64,000 nucleotides of DNA. Source: Ectobius pallidus (lineage: Eukaryota > Arthropoda > Insecta > Blattodea > Ectobiidae). The notes under the pieces were generated by a model. That model did no database searches. It was not told the origin of the DNA and was given only the letters and a program-made list of their open reading frames with translations. The DNA is taken from the NCBI GenBank assembly GCA_964059195.1, contig CAXKWD010000011.1, positions 30,619,566 to 30,683,565 of the forward strand. The letters are read 5' to 3'. Each line of letters opens with the position of its first letter. The first letter of the stretch is position 1. Positions 23,339 to 35,310 of this stretch are shown here, one piece after another. A program made the position numbers and the translations under genes.

Positions 23339-24534
23339 TAGAAAGCTGTATGTCCCCCCTTAAGACAACACAGATGCATAAAGTAAGGATAGAAAACGTT
23401 CAGGATACATGTGAAATAAATTCCAATTTGTCATGTTTCTTTGCGAATCGGGAGAAAAAACTAAATACCCAACACCCTGGTTTGCTGGTCATAGGATATG
23501 AATCCATGACCTCCAGAATTACCTAGAAGTGACAGGGAACAGAGTACAGAGCAGGAAGGAACATATTTACCAGATGCCAAGTGTCTAATTAGCTTGGACA
23601 TAAAAAGCTGGATGCAGCTGCTTTCAGCACGGCTGTGAGGAGTTAAGTAGAATATTGCTTCGCTTCCAAGAAAAATAAAAGCGACGAGCAACGTTCATTT
23701 AGAACTTAATTAACCTTTGAGACCTTAACATCGATGTTCTCCAATCCTACTTTTTCATGGTCCTCCTTATACTTACGCTTTACAAGTTAAGCGTACCAGT
23801 TCTTAGTTCCTTTTAGGGAACCGTAATGGACTCCATCTCCCAGGAGACTTGCTTGAACTTAAGACTACCTAAAATACAAGTACTAATACTACATTATAAA
23901 TACTTCATTGCACTCTTACATTTACGTTTCCTTACGGCACAGATAATCTACAAACTGCAAGGCCGCAGCTTTGATCCCTGTTCAGGGCATTGGGATATTT
24001 GATTAGTAGACTATAATTCTTGTGGTACGTTGTAATCCTGGGGGTCAATCTGGACTCTTACAAGTAAGTACAGTATTATTAATCAGACGTGGCAGTCCAA
24101 GGATGGATGCTCAGTAGATGCAGACGAGTCCAATAAACATTCGTACTGCATGGAGGGGTGTATGGGTTAGTTGTGTCGTTGCTTTCAGAGCGGTAAGATC
24201 GTATAATGCAGTGAAGAAACAAGAGACCTTGTTACAATCGCTTCTCCTCCCCCGCTAGATTTTTACCCCTCCCCATGATTCCTCCTACATGAGTCACCTC
24301 TCTCACGCGCATCTGACTGCCACCTCTCATTAATACCACTGTACCTGGAACAATCCTAGGAATAAAAATGGCCGTTGCGTGTGGCAGAGAATTCTTCCAC
24401 ATTCCTGTGACGAATATATAAGTTACTGGGTACACCAATCTTTAGGAAAAATAAGGGCCTTCAGACCCATCATCGAACTACTTAATTCACTATACTACAA
24501 ATGGGAAAGTAGCTGATTTTATCACTATTACTGG

Positions 24535-24725
24535 GAGTTTTCATTGACCCTAAACCTACTGATGGCACTATTGCCTTGGAATCGACTTAGAATCTACGGC
24601 AATGAGTAGGAAGGATAAAGACGACCAAAAATAACGCTGACAACCTTACCACTTTAGTGGGCCGATTGTTGTAAAACCTGGAGCCTCAATATTCAGGAAC
24701 TCGAGCCTACAAGCCCTAATTATTA
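24535..24725 (+). mobile_element. SINE family 1, degenerate partial copy
   Basis: It shares the order ACTGATGGCACTATTGCC, TCGACTTAGAATCT, GCTGACAACCTTACCAC and GGAGCCTCAA with the fuller copies at 26.8 and 51.0 kb. The tRNA-like head is missing or unrecognisable. Confidence 0.65.
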
Positions 24726-25433
24726 AGGAGAAATTTTACTACCGGTATCGTGTATTACCTTTCAATATCTATTGCTAACGAAAATGATATATTATTTGAG
24801 AATTACTCTGGAGACATGGAATTTTGCACGCGAATAGATAGTTCAGGAGTTGCCAGTTTTATAAATAATATAATTCATGTTTTAAAGAATTTTGTAATCA
24901 TGTTATGAAGTGGCTACACCTTTATACTCTATGAGCTACGAAATTCAAACATGAAGTGTTTGTTTACATCGGACAAAAGAAATATATTATGCTTATAAAT
25001 AGGGGAATGTTATTAAACAAGAAATCCAAAGAGCCTTGTAGACCATTATCTATACAACTCAGGATCCTCACAGTCTATATTTATGTATGCATAATTCAGT
25101 TTTATATGTTCACACAGATTTAGACAGTATTAATACCAGATCAAACATTCAGGATATTAATACTACGAATAACCTTAAGCTAGGCCTCCCAAAATGCAGA
25201 CTAGGTATAACAAAGAACACGTGCTTCCAGAGTGGTTTTTCTTTTCACGATACGCTCTCTGTGATAGCCAGGACTGTTTCTATTTTGTCGATGAAAGCAA
25301 AATTGGCTTACTCAAAACTCATGTTATTCTATTGACAAATTTTTATCTTGAAACTTCGTAGATATCCTTTTTTAACTGTTTTTATTGTTTCCAATGTTCT
25401 GTCTTCTACTGATATCGCTACTATTATCATCAG
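24726..25433. other. AT-rich intronic DNA, nothing recognised
   Basis: Only short open frames occur here. Confidence 0.4.
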
Positions 25434-25436
25434 GAG

Positions 25437-25905
25437 GCGTGTTTTCAAAGTAAGTACCGATAATTAAAAAGTAACAGAGTTATTTTCCAAATACTTTATT
25501 ATCATTCATTACCTTACAACTTAAACTACTTCTCCACATAGTCACCGACGTTATTCAGGTCCTTGTAACGGGAAACCAGTTTCTGTATGCCTTCGACATA
25601 GAATGATGCCGCCTGTGATGAAAGCCACGTCTTGTTTCACATCGTCGTCGTTGAAATGTTTTCCAACAAGGAATTTCTTCAAATTAAGAAACAGAGGAAA
25701 ACAGCTTGGTGCCTAATCCGGACTGTAGTGAGGATGGTCGAATTATTCCCAACCAAATGATACAATCAGATCTTAGAGTTTGTTTGGCTGAGTGTGGCCG
25801 GGGATTGTCATGAACAAAAATGATTCCACACGAAAGCATTCCGCGCTTTTTGTACTGTATTGCATTTCCTTGGTGGGAAAACATTTCAACGACGATTATC
25901 TGAAA
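25437..25905 (-). pseudogene. Mariner transposase C-terminal fragment, left arm
   Basis: On the minus strand the frame reads KKRGMLSCGIIFVHDNPRPH, with the HDNxRPH motif that carries the second catalytic aspartate. After frameshifts and stops come the YSPD motif (third aspartate of the D,D34D triad) and LKKFLVGKHFNDDDDVKQD. The N-terminal half with the DNA-binding domain and first aspartate is absent. Known of the family: mariner transposases catalyse cut-and-paste transposition into TA. Confidence 0.8.
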
Positions 25906-26001
25906 CAAGAAGTGCAGACTTGGCTTTCATCACAGGCGGAATCATTCTTTGGCGAAGGCATACAAAAACTGGTTTCCGTTTCCGTTACGACCAGTGACTG
26001 A
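25865..26001 (+). pseudogene. Mariner transposase C-terminal fragment, right arm
   Basis: The plus-strand frame reads LVGKHFNDDYLKQEVQTWLS, then SFFGEGIQKLVS and a stop at 26001. This duplicates in inverted orientation the tail of the left-arm fragment but starts later, beyond the YSPD region. It therefore has no catalytic residues. Confidence 0.75.
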
Positions 26002-26126
26002 ATAACGGCAGTAACTATATGGAGAAGTAGTCTAAGGTGTAGGGTAAAGAACGATGATAAATTATTTGGAAAATAATGTCCTGTTATTCCTTAAAATTAT
26101 CGGTACTTACTTTAAAAACAGGCCTC

Positions 26127-26171
<45 letters not shown>
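26127..26171. repeat. (TTA)n microsatellite
   Basis: About fifteen TTA units directly follow the right end of the palindromic mariner. Confidence 0.95.
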
Positions 26172-26172
<1 letters not shown>

Positions 26173-26751
26173 TATTAATTTTTTTATGTTTATTATTATA
26201 ATATTAATGTACAACCAAGAATGATGGAATTTTACTTCGTAAGGCAAGGAAGAGCTTAATGTGCTCATGGATAAAAGAGTACAAACCCTTTATTGATTAC
26301 CGACAACCGTTTTGAAGTAGTCTTAATGCGACATCAAACCGTCTTCTCGTTCAGAAACCAATTAATGTACATCACAAAATATTTTCACAGTGGAAGTAGA
26401 GATAACAAGCAGAATACAAAAAAAGAATGAAAAGGTATGTAAGCATTGATACCAATTCTTTGAATCCTGGAAACTCTAATTAAAAAATAACGACTTAAAA
26501 CTTGGCCTTTTCATGTGATATTTCTGGTATTTCTAATATAGTCACACACATTTCTTTTTCAAAATGTATCAAAGGAAAGTTCACCATTTCGTCAGAAAAT
26601 ATATAAACAAAATATAAAGCTTCTCCTTCTTTGATTATTCTAGTGGATGTAATAAAATGTATACATTTTATTCCTTACATACCTATTTAAAGTAAAATAA
26701 TATCAACATTTATTATTTTGTTACTGTTCTTATTAATATTATTATTATTTT
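26172..26751. other. AT-rich intronic DNA, nothing recognised
   Basis: No gene or element boundary was recognised. Confidence 0.4.
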
Positions 26752-27045
26752 TAGTAGTAGTAGTAGTAGTAATCGCTGCGCTACAGACCGGAAGGTCGCG
26801 GGTTCGATTCCCGATGAGGTCGTTGGAGTTTTTCAATTGGCCTAATCCTTCTGGTGGCACTATGGCCCTGGGGTCGACTCAGCCTCTAACAGAAATGAGT
26901 ACCAGGAGCAATCCTGGGGGTAAAGGCGGCCGGTCCGTAAGGCTGACAACCTTACCACCTCCAAGTGCCGAATGTCCAAAATCTAGGAGCCTCAACCTCC
27001 TGGAACCCTCTGGGCCTCCATGGCCTGTATAGGGATCACTTTACC
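26752..27045 (+). mobile_element. tRNA-derived SINE family 1, sense copy in a TAG microsatellite
   Basis: After a TAG repeat the sequence reads GCTGCGCTACAGACCGGAAG, GGTTCGATTCCCG (B box, around 26810), GGTGGCACTATGGCCCTGGG, AACAGAAATGAGTACCAGGA, GCTGACAACCTTACCACC and ends near GTATAGGGATCACTTTACC. TAG and AGT repeats lie on both sides. The box A end is truncated by the microsatellite. The 104-codon frame here is repeat sequence, not a gene. Confidence 0.82.
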
Positions 27046-27049
27046 TTTA

Positions 27050-27118
27050 CCTAGTAGTAGTAATAGAAATAGAAGTAGAAGTAGAAGTAGAAGTAGTAGT
27101 AGAATTAGTAGTAGTAGT
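27050..27118. repeat. (TAG/AAGTAG)n microsatellite
   Basis: Imperfect TAG and GAAGTA units follow the SINE tail and mirror the TAG run before its head. Confidence 0.9.
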
Positions 27119-27122
27119 TCTT

Positions 27123-27881
27123 TGAACAATAGACTTCGCGCCAAAAAATATAATATCTGCTCTTCTTTAGTATAACGGCCACATCTTGGAACGAAGTAAA
27201 AGGATAAAACCCTTATACATACGCCGTCTTTAATGAATTGACCAAACTTTCATGCCATTGGAAGAAAACCGAATTTGATTACAATCAGACAAAATGCGGG
27301 TTAAGTATAGCGGTACAGTTTACGCCAAAATGTTCTGGAACACAGTTGTAGAAAATGTTAGACTCTAGAATGAAGGTAGTCTTCATATCCTTAAAGCACC
27401 AGCCGTTTGGCCAGAATCGCTGAAGAAAAGCAGAACCTAACACGACATGGAATTGTTGATAAAAAAAGGCCACAATTTTGAAATTGGACCAAAAATTTAA
27501 AATCCTTACACATACGCCATTTCTAATGACTTCAAGGAACATTCGTGTTAAATTGGAAGGAACTCGAACAAACCGTTTGATCGTAACTTCATAACAAACA
27601 TATTTATACAAAAAAATAAAAATAAAAAAAACCGAATCTCCGAGTCAAACGTGGAGCTAAGTTTTGCTCAGTCAATTATTTTATTATTCTTATTCCGTCT
27701 AAAGATGGTGGCCGTTTAAAATGTTCCGTTTCATATAAATTCAGCTTCTTCCAACTAATCTTGTCAAACGGCCCACCTGGAAACAATGTTGTCTTCACAA
27801 TGAATGACAACAATGAATGAACCTTTAAAAACTGCGTTGAAGAGCAGATCTTTATTCTTTTGGCGCGAGGTCTACTGTTCA
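27123..27881. mobile_element. Inverted-repeat element with TGAACA ends
   Basis: The left end TGAACAATAGACTTCGCGCC and the complement of the right end (TGAACAGTAGACCTCGCGCC) match, then continue through a CTGCTCTTC word, giving inverted repeats of about 35-40 bases around 759 bases. The interior contains two related segments (a CATACGCC word near 27220 and 27510). There is no coding frame. A solitary relative of the end lies near 40820. Confidence 0.7.
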
Positions 27882-28174
27882 CATTATTAGTTATAATCAT
27901 TCACAGTGCTAGTTATTATTATTATTATTACTCATTTTAGGCTAGAACAAATAATTCAAAGTTCTCAAAGCGTCATATAAAAACGTTCTAGCATTCAAGT
28001 GTCCAAATCTGTTCGGGGTCTTTTATTTTTCTTTCAATAGTCACAAAAATCCTGAACACTCGTAAAAATAAATCCATTTTGTATTTTGATACCATTTTAT
28101 ACTCACCATCAATAATAATATGCAATATTTAATTATGTAATAGCATCTTTGTATGGCATATTTTTGGTTATTAG

Positions 28175-28631
28175 TAGGGGCGGATTTCTGTGACCTAAAA
28201 AATAGGATATATGCATGCATTTATGACCTAAAAACATTAAAATACGAAAAATAGCATTTAAAATATGACTTTACCACTTACACATTGTGTATATTTTTTT
28301 TAAGTTTCATTACAATACATTTTATTAAAATATAGTGCTAATTATTTAAAATATCTTACAATTCTCAAAAAGTATCATTTTAATGCAAAATCTGCAAAAA
28401 ATGATATGAAACTTCAACGTTCCTTTAATATGCACACAAATATGCAAAAATATGACCTTAATATGCATATTCATAATAAATATGCTATAATAGTTGAAAA
28501 TTTCCTAAATATACAGTTATGCGCACATTTTCCATTTTCGCCAGGATGCTTGGAATCAGGTTTAAATTAGTCGGAAACCTGAAATAATGCAAAGGGGAAA
28601 TATATGACATGTCATAGAAATACGTCACTTA
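28175..28631 (+). mobile_element. hAT-like MITE, left copy
   Basis: It begins TAGGGGCGGATTTCTGTGAC and ends GACATGTCATAGAAATACGT plus CACTTA. The right tip has decayed relative to the other copy (CGTCACTTA against CGCCCCCTA). The interior is AT-rich with GGATATATGCATGCATTTAT near the left. No coding frame. Confidence 0.75.
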
Positions 28632-29359
28632 GTTATAATATTTCATGGGACTATTGTCTAAAACTCAGGAATCCTTAACCTCAATGACCTACGTAAGAGT
28701 GAGAAATAGGGGTCCATCACAACGTTTCCCCATGCAAAGGCATAGCGCCTTTGTGTAGCCCGGATACTGCACGCAATACACCGGTGTCGGAGAAGTGTTC
28801 GCCCCTGTACGGCGCTTCCCTTCGTATAGTGGAGTTCATGCGAACAGCTTTGAGAAAATGACTCTCCATTTGGAATATGAATAGCATATTGTATTTCAAT
28901 GCTTAATAATAATTTATTAACGTGACTTAGGTTAATTTAAATTATTGTAGGAATTGTTTTCAGGGGTTTTATACAGTATATTTCCTTTCTCTACATGTAC
29001 CAACAATGTGGTTTCATGACTTCATTATTCACGATGGATATACAGAGTGCTAATGAATAACACCGAAATATTAAACTTGTGTAAGCTTATAGAGGGGACA
29101 TATACAAGCAACTTTTATTAGGAGATTTTTGTCTAGGCATTCAATTTTTCCTGTTACAGCATAAAATCTCCAAGGGCATGGCCGCCATTGATTTCTAACA
29201 TTTGAAAAAAAAGCAAAACAAAAGATTTTCGTTGTGACTAGAGTTATGAATAAAAAAACTAATTCTAACTAAAAACTAATAATATTCAGGACGTATATAA
29301 AACCTGAAAAGTGGGTACAGAATTTCAGGGTGGAGCATAGCGCTGCCATTAGTTATAAT

Positions 29360-29823
29360 CAGGGGCGGATTTCTATGACCTAAAAGATAGGATATATGCA
29401 TGCATTTATGACCTAAAGAACATTAAAATATGAAAAATAATATTTAAAATATGACTTTACCACTTACACATTGTGTATACATTTTTAAGTTTCATTACAA
29501 TACATTTTACTAAAATATAGTGTTAATTATCTAAAATATCTGGAAATTCTCAGAAAGTATCATTTTAATGCAAAATCTGCAAAATAAGATATGAAACTTC
29601 TAGATTTCTTTAATATGCATACAAATATGCAAAAATATGACCTAAATATGCATATTCACACCTAATATGCTACAATAGTTGAAAATTTCCTAAATATACA
29701 GTTATATGCACAATAAAAGCTGTTCCATTTTCACAACGATGCTTGGGGTCGGGTTTAAATTAGTCGGAAAGCCGAAATAATGCAAAGGGGAAAATATGAC
29801 ATGTCAAAGAAATCCGCCCCCTA
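29360..29823 (+). mobile_element. hAT-like MITE, right copy
   Basis: It begins CAGGGGCGGATTTCTATGAC and ends GTCAAAGAAATCCGCCCCCTA in separate blocks, so the terminal GGGGCGGATTTCT repeat is intact at both ends. It is a direct-orientation relative of 28175-28631 with scattered differences. Confidence 0.78.
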
Positions 29824-29831
29824 GTTATTAG

Positions 29832-30861
29832 TTTCTGAGTAAATATTAATAACACGCAATAAACGATATCTTCCATGTATAATGTACTTCATGATAAAAT
29901 TAAGGTGTTCAAACGTTGTGAATGATATTAGACTCTCAGGTGATAATCTACATTATGTACCAGATTGACTAAAATACTGTATTTTAAAAACTGTCTTGAA
30001 AAGCGTGTCTTCTAGCGTGTAGCGAATTCTAGAGAACACAAAATATATGTGATCGTTTAAAAAAGTAATCTTAAAACCACGAAAATGCCCACAAATATGA
30101 AGAGTGGCATCGAAACTTTCGGTTTTTGGCCACTCCAAACTTCGTAACTTCCATAAAACTTGTTACCGTATTTGACATAATTCCGATTTTAGAAATAAAG
30201 CAATTACTTCTAACCAACCTGCATGGCTGAATTCTGTATGCCGTTCAGTTGGTAACACCGTGTTAGTATGTTAGATACGAACCGACAAACTACATACATA
30301 ACAAGCAGTCAATGTTAGCTTACTAGGTGGACAAATACATGTGTGCCTGTATTAGCGAGTGAGTTGACACACGTTACAGTGTTCAAGTGGGGACGCTCTT
30401 GCTTCGTATTATTATACTAACTCGTTGGGTAACACATGAGAAGAAGAATGAGTGGGTTTGAAGCAGGTCCTCTGCTATACCAGCATTAATGTTAACCGAC
30501 TGCGCCTACAATTACCTCAAATCAGGTTAATCGACTCATCAGTTACCCGTCATTTCAAATTAAAGGATACGCTATGCTCAAATCTTGCATGAGGAAGTAC
30601 ACAGAAACTACTAATAAGATATTCCAATAAAGAAAATGCACTTAACTACGCATTAAACTGAATACAACTTTTATTAATTAAATTTCATTTTCGCGTTTGG
30701 ATTTTTTACTGTATGTTCTATGCATTAGTGTTAAAAATTCTTACATATAGTGGATGCCACTTCTTAAAAACTCTTTTTCCAAGAACTGCCTCCATCTATT
30801 GCCACCCTAATCCTCTTCGACCTGTGAATCAGTGAATTGAAAGGTAATTAGGCGTATTCAC
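29832..30861. other. AT-rich intronic DNA, nothing recognised
   Basis: A GC-richer patch near 30220-30560 may be an old repeat but has no relative elsewhere in the window that I noticed. Confidence 0.4.
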
Positions 30862-31326
30862 AAAATTTTCTTTTACGCGCATAAGTTCAGCTTCCGACAC
30901 AGAGTTAATTTCTCTTGTGATAGGCCTATGTGACATTGCCTTTAAGTTCTTCTACCAGTATGTGAATATTATTTATGAGGAAACTTGAAAAATAAAGTGT
31001 ATAGGTCAATTTTCCATACATTAGAAAAAGTTAAAGACAATATCACAAGTGAAATTAACTCTATCTCGAAAGCGTGAAAGAGAATTTCCTAAAAAGGTGC
31101 CAGTATTGTGTGGATGCAAGAGGAGAACATTTCCAACATCTCTTGTGATGAGATAAGTGGTTATTTTCATTGTAATTTTAACTGTAAATGTGAAAACCTG
31201 AATCATTACATTGATCGCGGCTTTATGTGCGAAGATATTTCACCTGATCGCTCGGGAGTTGGAGAGCTGTGCCCGTCGCGACGCAGAAACCCGCGTCATT
31301 GGCCAACTCTTGCGTGGGACTCACTG
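30862..31326 (+). mobile_element. Family P palindromic element, left arm truncated
   Basis: The inner part of the left arm is present (TTTTACGCGCATAAGTTCAG). The centre and the complete right arm follow (GTGTGGATGCAAGAGGAGAA, GACGCAGAAACCCGCGTCAT, GGGACTCACTG), ending before TA. The outer left arm, including the left tip, is missing. Confidence 0.8.
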
Positions 31327-34300
31327 TATAATCTGTAAGGTAAACATTATCCGGGCCCTACATTTCAAAAACGCGCGTGAGGAAGTTCGCTGTGTGGTCA
31401 GATAGTATTTAAAGAGGAACCCAGCATTGTATTTCAGACTACTGAAACAATTAATTCAACAGAAAGACGTACAGACGTACAAGAATACACACATATACGC
31501 CTATATGTCTATATTACTATGAGTATTAAACTACAATGCCGTTGTGTAAATAAAATATGACTTTCTTGACCCTAAACATGGGGCAAGCAACGTCTTGAAA
31601 TTATGAGATAGTATAAGCGACCATATTGCAGAGAGAGCGTATTCAGTTGTTTTTACCTCATGCAAAAGTGTACTATGTACCAAATCTGAGTTTGGGTAAA
31701 TCATAACACTGTCATATAACTACCCTTCATATGATTTTTACCGAAAAATGTTTTATTTTATCACTTAGGATAATCACCTCAAGTACAAGATTTAAATAAA
31801 ATATTAGGACCATTTTTGACGAAACAGCTATAAATGAATTTTCTTCACATAATGTGACAGCAAAAGTACTAGACAGACACACACAGCCATTATCTAAAAA
31901 TAACATTTTTGGACTCAGGAGATCTCAAAACGTGTATTTATGTTGAAAACTCAACAACGTGGTTAAGAGTCGAACCGAGTACTTCCTCTACCTATTGTAC
32001 TTACGGTACGGGCAGAGGAATTAAAAAGGATAAAGGACGATATCGCTTTTAATTATTCCAGATCGATGTATATAGACTTTCTTTCATTTTGTTTAACGAA
32101 CAGACAACAAAATGTCGTCTGTGTTAGCCAAGTTCTTGTTCTGTAGATTGTGAATGGTAACATAAGTTATAAAAGCTGCAAAAAAATCTTATCCTATATT
32201 CGCACAATGGAGGAAAGATAAATTTCTTTTCGTCGAGGTGAAAGTCTCTTTCTCATCGTCTAAGTCAGCACAAAGGATCCATGAATAATATCAACGAATG
32301 CGTTACAAAGGAGTATCTTTGAGCAAAGGAGAAGTTTTCTTGATGAGACAGGAGCGAAGCGGTCCAGAACAATGTCACAATGTATCAATAAAGCCAAGTA
32401 ATAAGTGCATAAATGATAAACGAGCTTTCTTTCATCTCACCATTGTTTTTCCAAACCTATCCTCCCCACAAACGAATGACTTAGTTTTTAGTAGCACAGA
32501 AAAGTAGCGTGGTATCGGGTTTCTAGGATTACATCTTACGTCCCTATAAAAAGAATCTCTCTATTTGCAAATTCACCTCATTGAAACAAGTGAAAAACTG
32601 TTTAGTGGAAGTATTAAAAGCATCCAAAGTTAATGGAATTACTTCCCCAGTACATATTCTCATTTTTTTAGAAATATATATACACCTTATTAAATTTTGT
32701 TTGTTTAAGGAACTAACAATGAGTTTTGAAAATTCTTTGAGATGTTGTGTGTGTGTTCAGAGTGAGATTTCGCATGCGCGTCCAGATAACGCGCTTTCTT
32801 TCTGATATAGTCCGGAGGAAAACAAATGTGGAGCACACTCACACGCTTCTTTTATTGAGCATCATGAAAAAATTGGATTCCATTACAGTATATTGCTATA
32901 TAATTGCTAGCAAACGACACGCAATACTCACACTGCACACGGTGTAAATAACAAAATTTAAAAATCAATTTATACACTCACTTTCTTTGCCTTGCTTGAG
33001 TCTGAAACTTCTTCACAATTCTTTTTCATAAGGTTCTAAATATTTTATCCTGTTGAAAATTATTTTAATTTCCTAACCTGTTATACACGAGTAAATCAAA
33101 TTTTACTAGTTACAAATTCTGGAAATCACCTTCAGCGAGATAGATATATTTGAAGTTTTCAGCAATAATCTCTTTTACGCTCTTTACGGATACACATTTC
33201 TTCTGCGGTCCTGGCAATGGCTAAAAAAGTATGTTTATTTTATCTTATTTGCCTACAACTAAGCAAAACTCCAATTAGAGTAGAGTAGAACGAATCACAA
33301 AAATAAGTCTTATAAATATGAACTGCATATCTGTGGCTCATAATTAAATAATATAACTTACAACCTAAATCTAAAACTTTATTTACACTGGGAATAGGAG
33401 AACTAAGAAATTGGAAAAGAAATAATGAAAAAAATGAATATATGAGTACAAATAAAATCCACAAATAGATCCATATCAATATTTCAGAAATGAGAAAATG
33501 AGACAAAGAAATAATGAAATAAAACATGTGAAATATATAAATTATGCAAACCAAAACCACAATTATATTAATGTTGGCGAAAGCTTGGAATGGATTTATT
33601 CACCCGGGCGATATAACAAAAAAATTAACATTGCAGTTCCTCCACTATTAAGAACCGAACCTAAAGTAAACCAAAACAAGTACGTCTGCTCACTCTTACG
33701 TCATCCGAGTAATTTGCTAGAGTGAGACAGAAGTATGAGTTTGAGTAATTTTGATTTACGTGGCAGAGTTAAGGCCATCTGTCCTACTCTTACACTGAGA
33801 AAGAAAGAATACAAAATAAAGAATGTTATGAAATATGCTAAATACGAAAAAGCATAAAAATACAAGGTGCATAATACAAAAAGCTCACACAGATACAAAA
33901 CACAAAAAAGTTCAGAATTGCCATCAGCAAGATGCAAACAATAAAAAATACTAAATAAAATATTTACAAGCATGCAATACGTGGTGTATAACAGTTGCAG
34001 GTTAATTCAGTATGAAAGGAGATAAAATATAATATTTTAACTACAGTAAACACATCCAGTTACAGAAAACTACGAAAATAATGTTGAGTGAAGAATGCAG
34101 TAAATTACAACTGATCACATAAGACATGAAATATGACCTGCGCGACAATGCCGCTTCGAAGCCACTCCACAAACCCATATTGCTACCGCGCATCTTCAAA
34201 CCAAGCTTCTTGTCTCGTCTTCCCAGTTATAACTAGTGGAAAATAGGTATTTTGCTATATATATGTATATTATTTAAGAACATTAACTTCGTTATTTGGA

Positions 34301-35310
34301 TTTCAACACCAGCGGACTTCGTCTTCCCCTTATTTCTTGTAGTGCGTTCCACAAGCTATCTACAGAAACCGTATATAACTCAGAATAAATTGATGTCTGA
34401 TGGAGAGGTATTGTTCAAAGTATCATTATTTTGGGAACGGGTGTGAAGAAAGAAAATTAAAACGGGAATACAAATAAGAGTGTAAAGAGTCACTCCGGAC
34501 ATACTGGTTTTTGTTTACTTTAGTGTTCCGTTCTTAGTGCTGACAGATAATGCTAGTAGTCGTGAGAAGATTTCTTTTAACATACGAAATCAAATTTATT
34601 CTTCTTTGCTGCTTTTTGGCGAATTGCGTTGTTACAATTACTTCAGAGCTACTACACAATGCAAATTAATTTGTTTACAATAGCCAGCACGCGTTATTTG
34701 ATAATTAAACCTATGAAGAGCTTTACTAACACATTCCGACAGTATGACATTATTCTCCATGAAATACATCTACCAAATTCAAGTTAAAGCAAATTGCGGA
34801 GTATAACTAGCCCATAACTCACTTACAGGACAATACTGTCTTGAACCGACACAACCAAATATAGTAATTAATGATGATGCGTTGTTTAAACCCAAAATGG
34901 ACATTGTTGTTCCCAAGAATGACCCCAATTATACCACTCCGCATGTCCCACAACGAGTGAGAGCCATTAGCGAACATGGAGACAAAGCTAGTTAAATATA
35001 TTAGGAGGCCGAATACTGACCCCACAAAACGACCATTAGCCTCAGTTATTAGCGCCCTAATAACACTATCACGTATTCAATTTATAGCAGTGGAGAGGGG
35101 AATCAATACAATGTGGACTGAGACTGAGGCGAACAGGACATGGAATCTATTGTTGCTAACAGCTAATTACAGAGCAAACCAGACCATCTCAACACTAAAG
35201 TTGTTGGTAAAACCCAGCGAGTAGTTAAATTATGAAGAACTTACCAGTATTTCTTTTCCACTTGACTTATTTGTAATATGCAATATATTTTATATTTCCA
35301 TTCGCCTTTA
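31327..35310. other. AT-rich intronic DNA, nothing recognised
   Basis: Nearly 4 kb with only short frames (longest about 106 codons on the minus strand at 33240, low complexity). No repeat ends, pol III boxes or exon-like features were recognised. Confidence 0.45.

Larger units (their letters stand above)
25434..26126. mobile_element. Palindromic mariner derivative (two inverted 3' ends)
   Basis: Terminal inverted repeats GAGGCGTGTTTTCAAAGTAA (left) and the complement of GAGGCCTGTTTTTAAAGTAA (right) bound about 693 bases. Both arms encode the C-terminal end of a mariner transposase pointing outward: on the minus strand toward the left end and on the plus strand toward the right end. The right end is followed by TA and a TTA microsatellite; the left flank has no TA. 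The structure is what two 3' halves joined head to head would give. It is non-autonomous. Confidence 0.82.
28167..29831. mobile_element. Composite hAT-like structure with nested 8-base flanks
   Basis: Two direct copies of one hAT-like element (28175-28631 and 29360-29823) flank 728 bases (28632-29359, including the two inner 8-mers). The outer flanks of the whole structure are both GTTATTAG (28167-28174 and 29824-29831). The inner flanks facing the middle segment are both GTTATAAT (28632-28639 and 29352-29359). This is what insertion of a unit consisting of element, middle segment, element would leave, with the inner 8-mers being the older target duplication. Confidence 0.75.

Noticed and set aside
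26718..27032. 104-codon plus-strand open frame
   Set aside because: It is wholly explained by the TAG microsatellite and SINE family 1.
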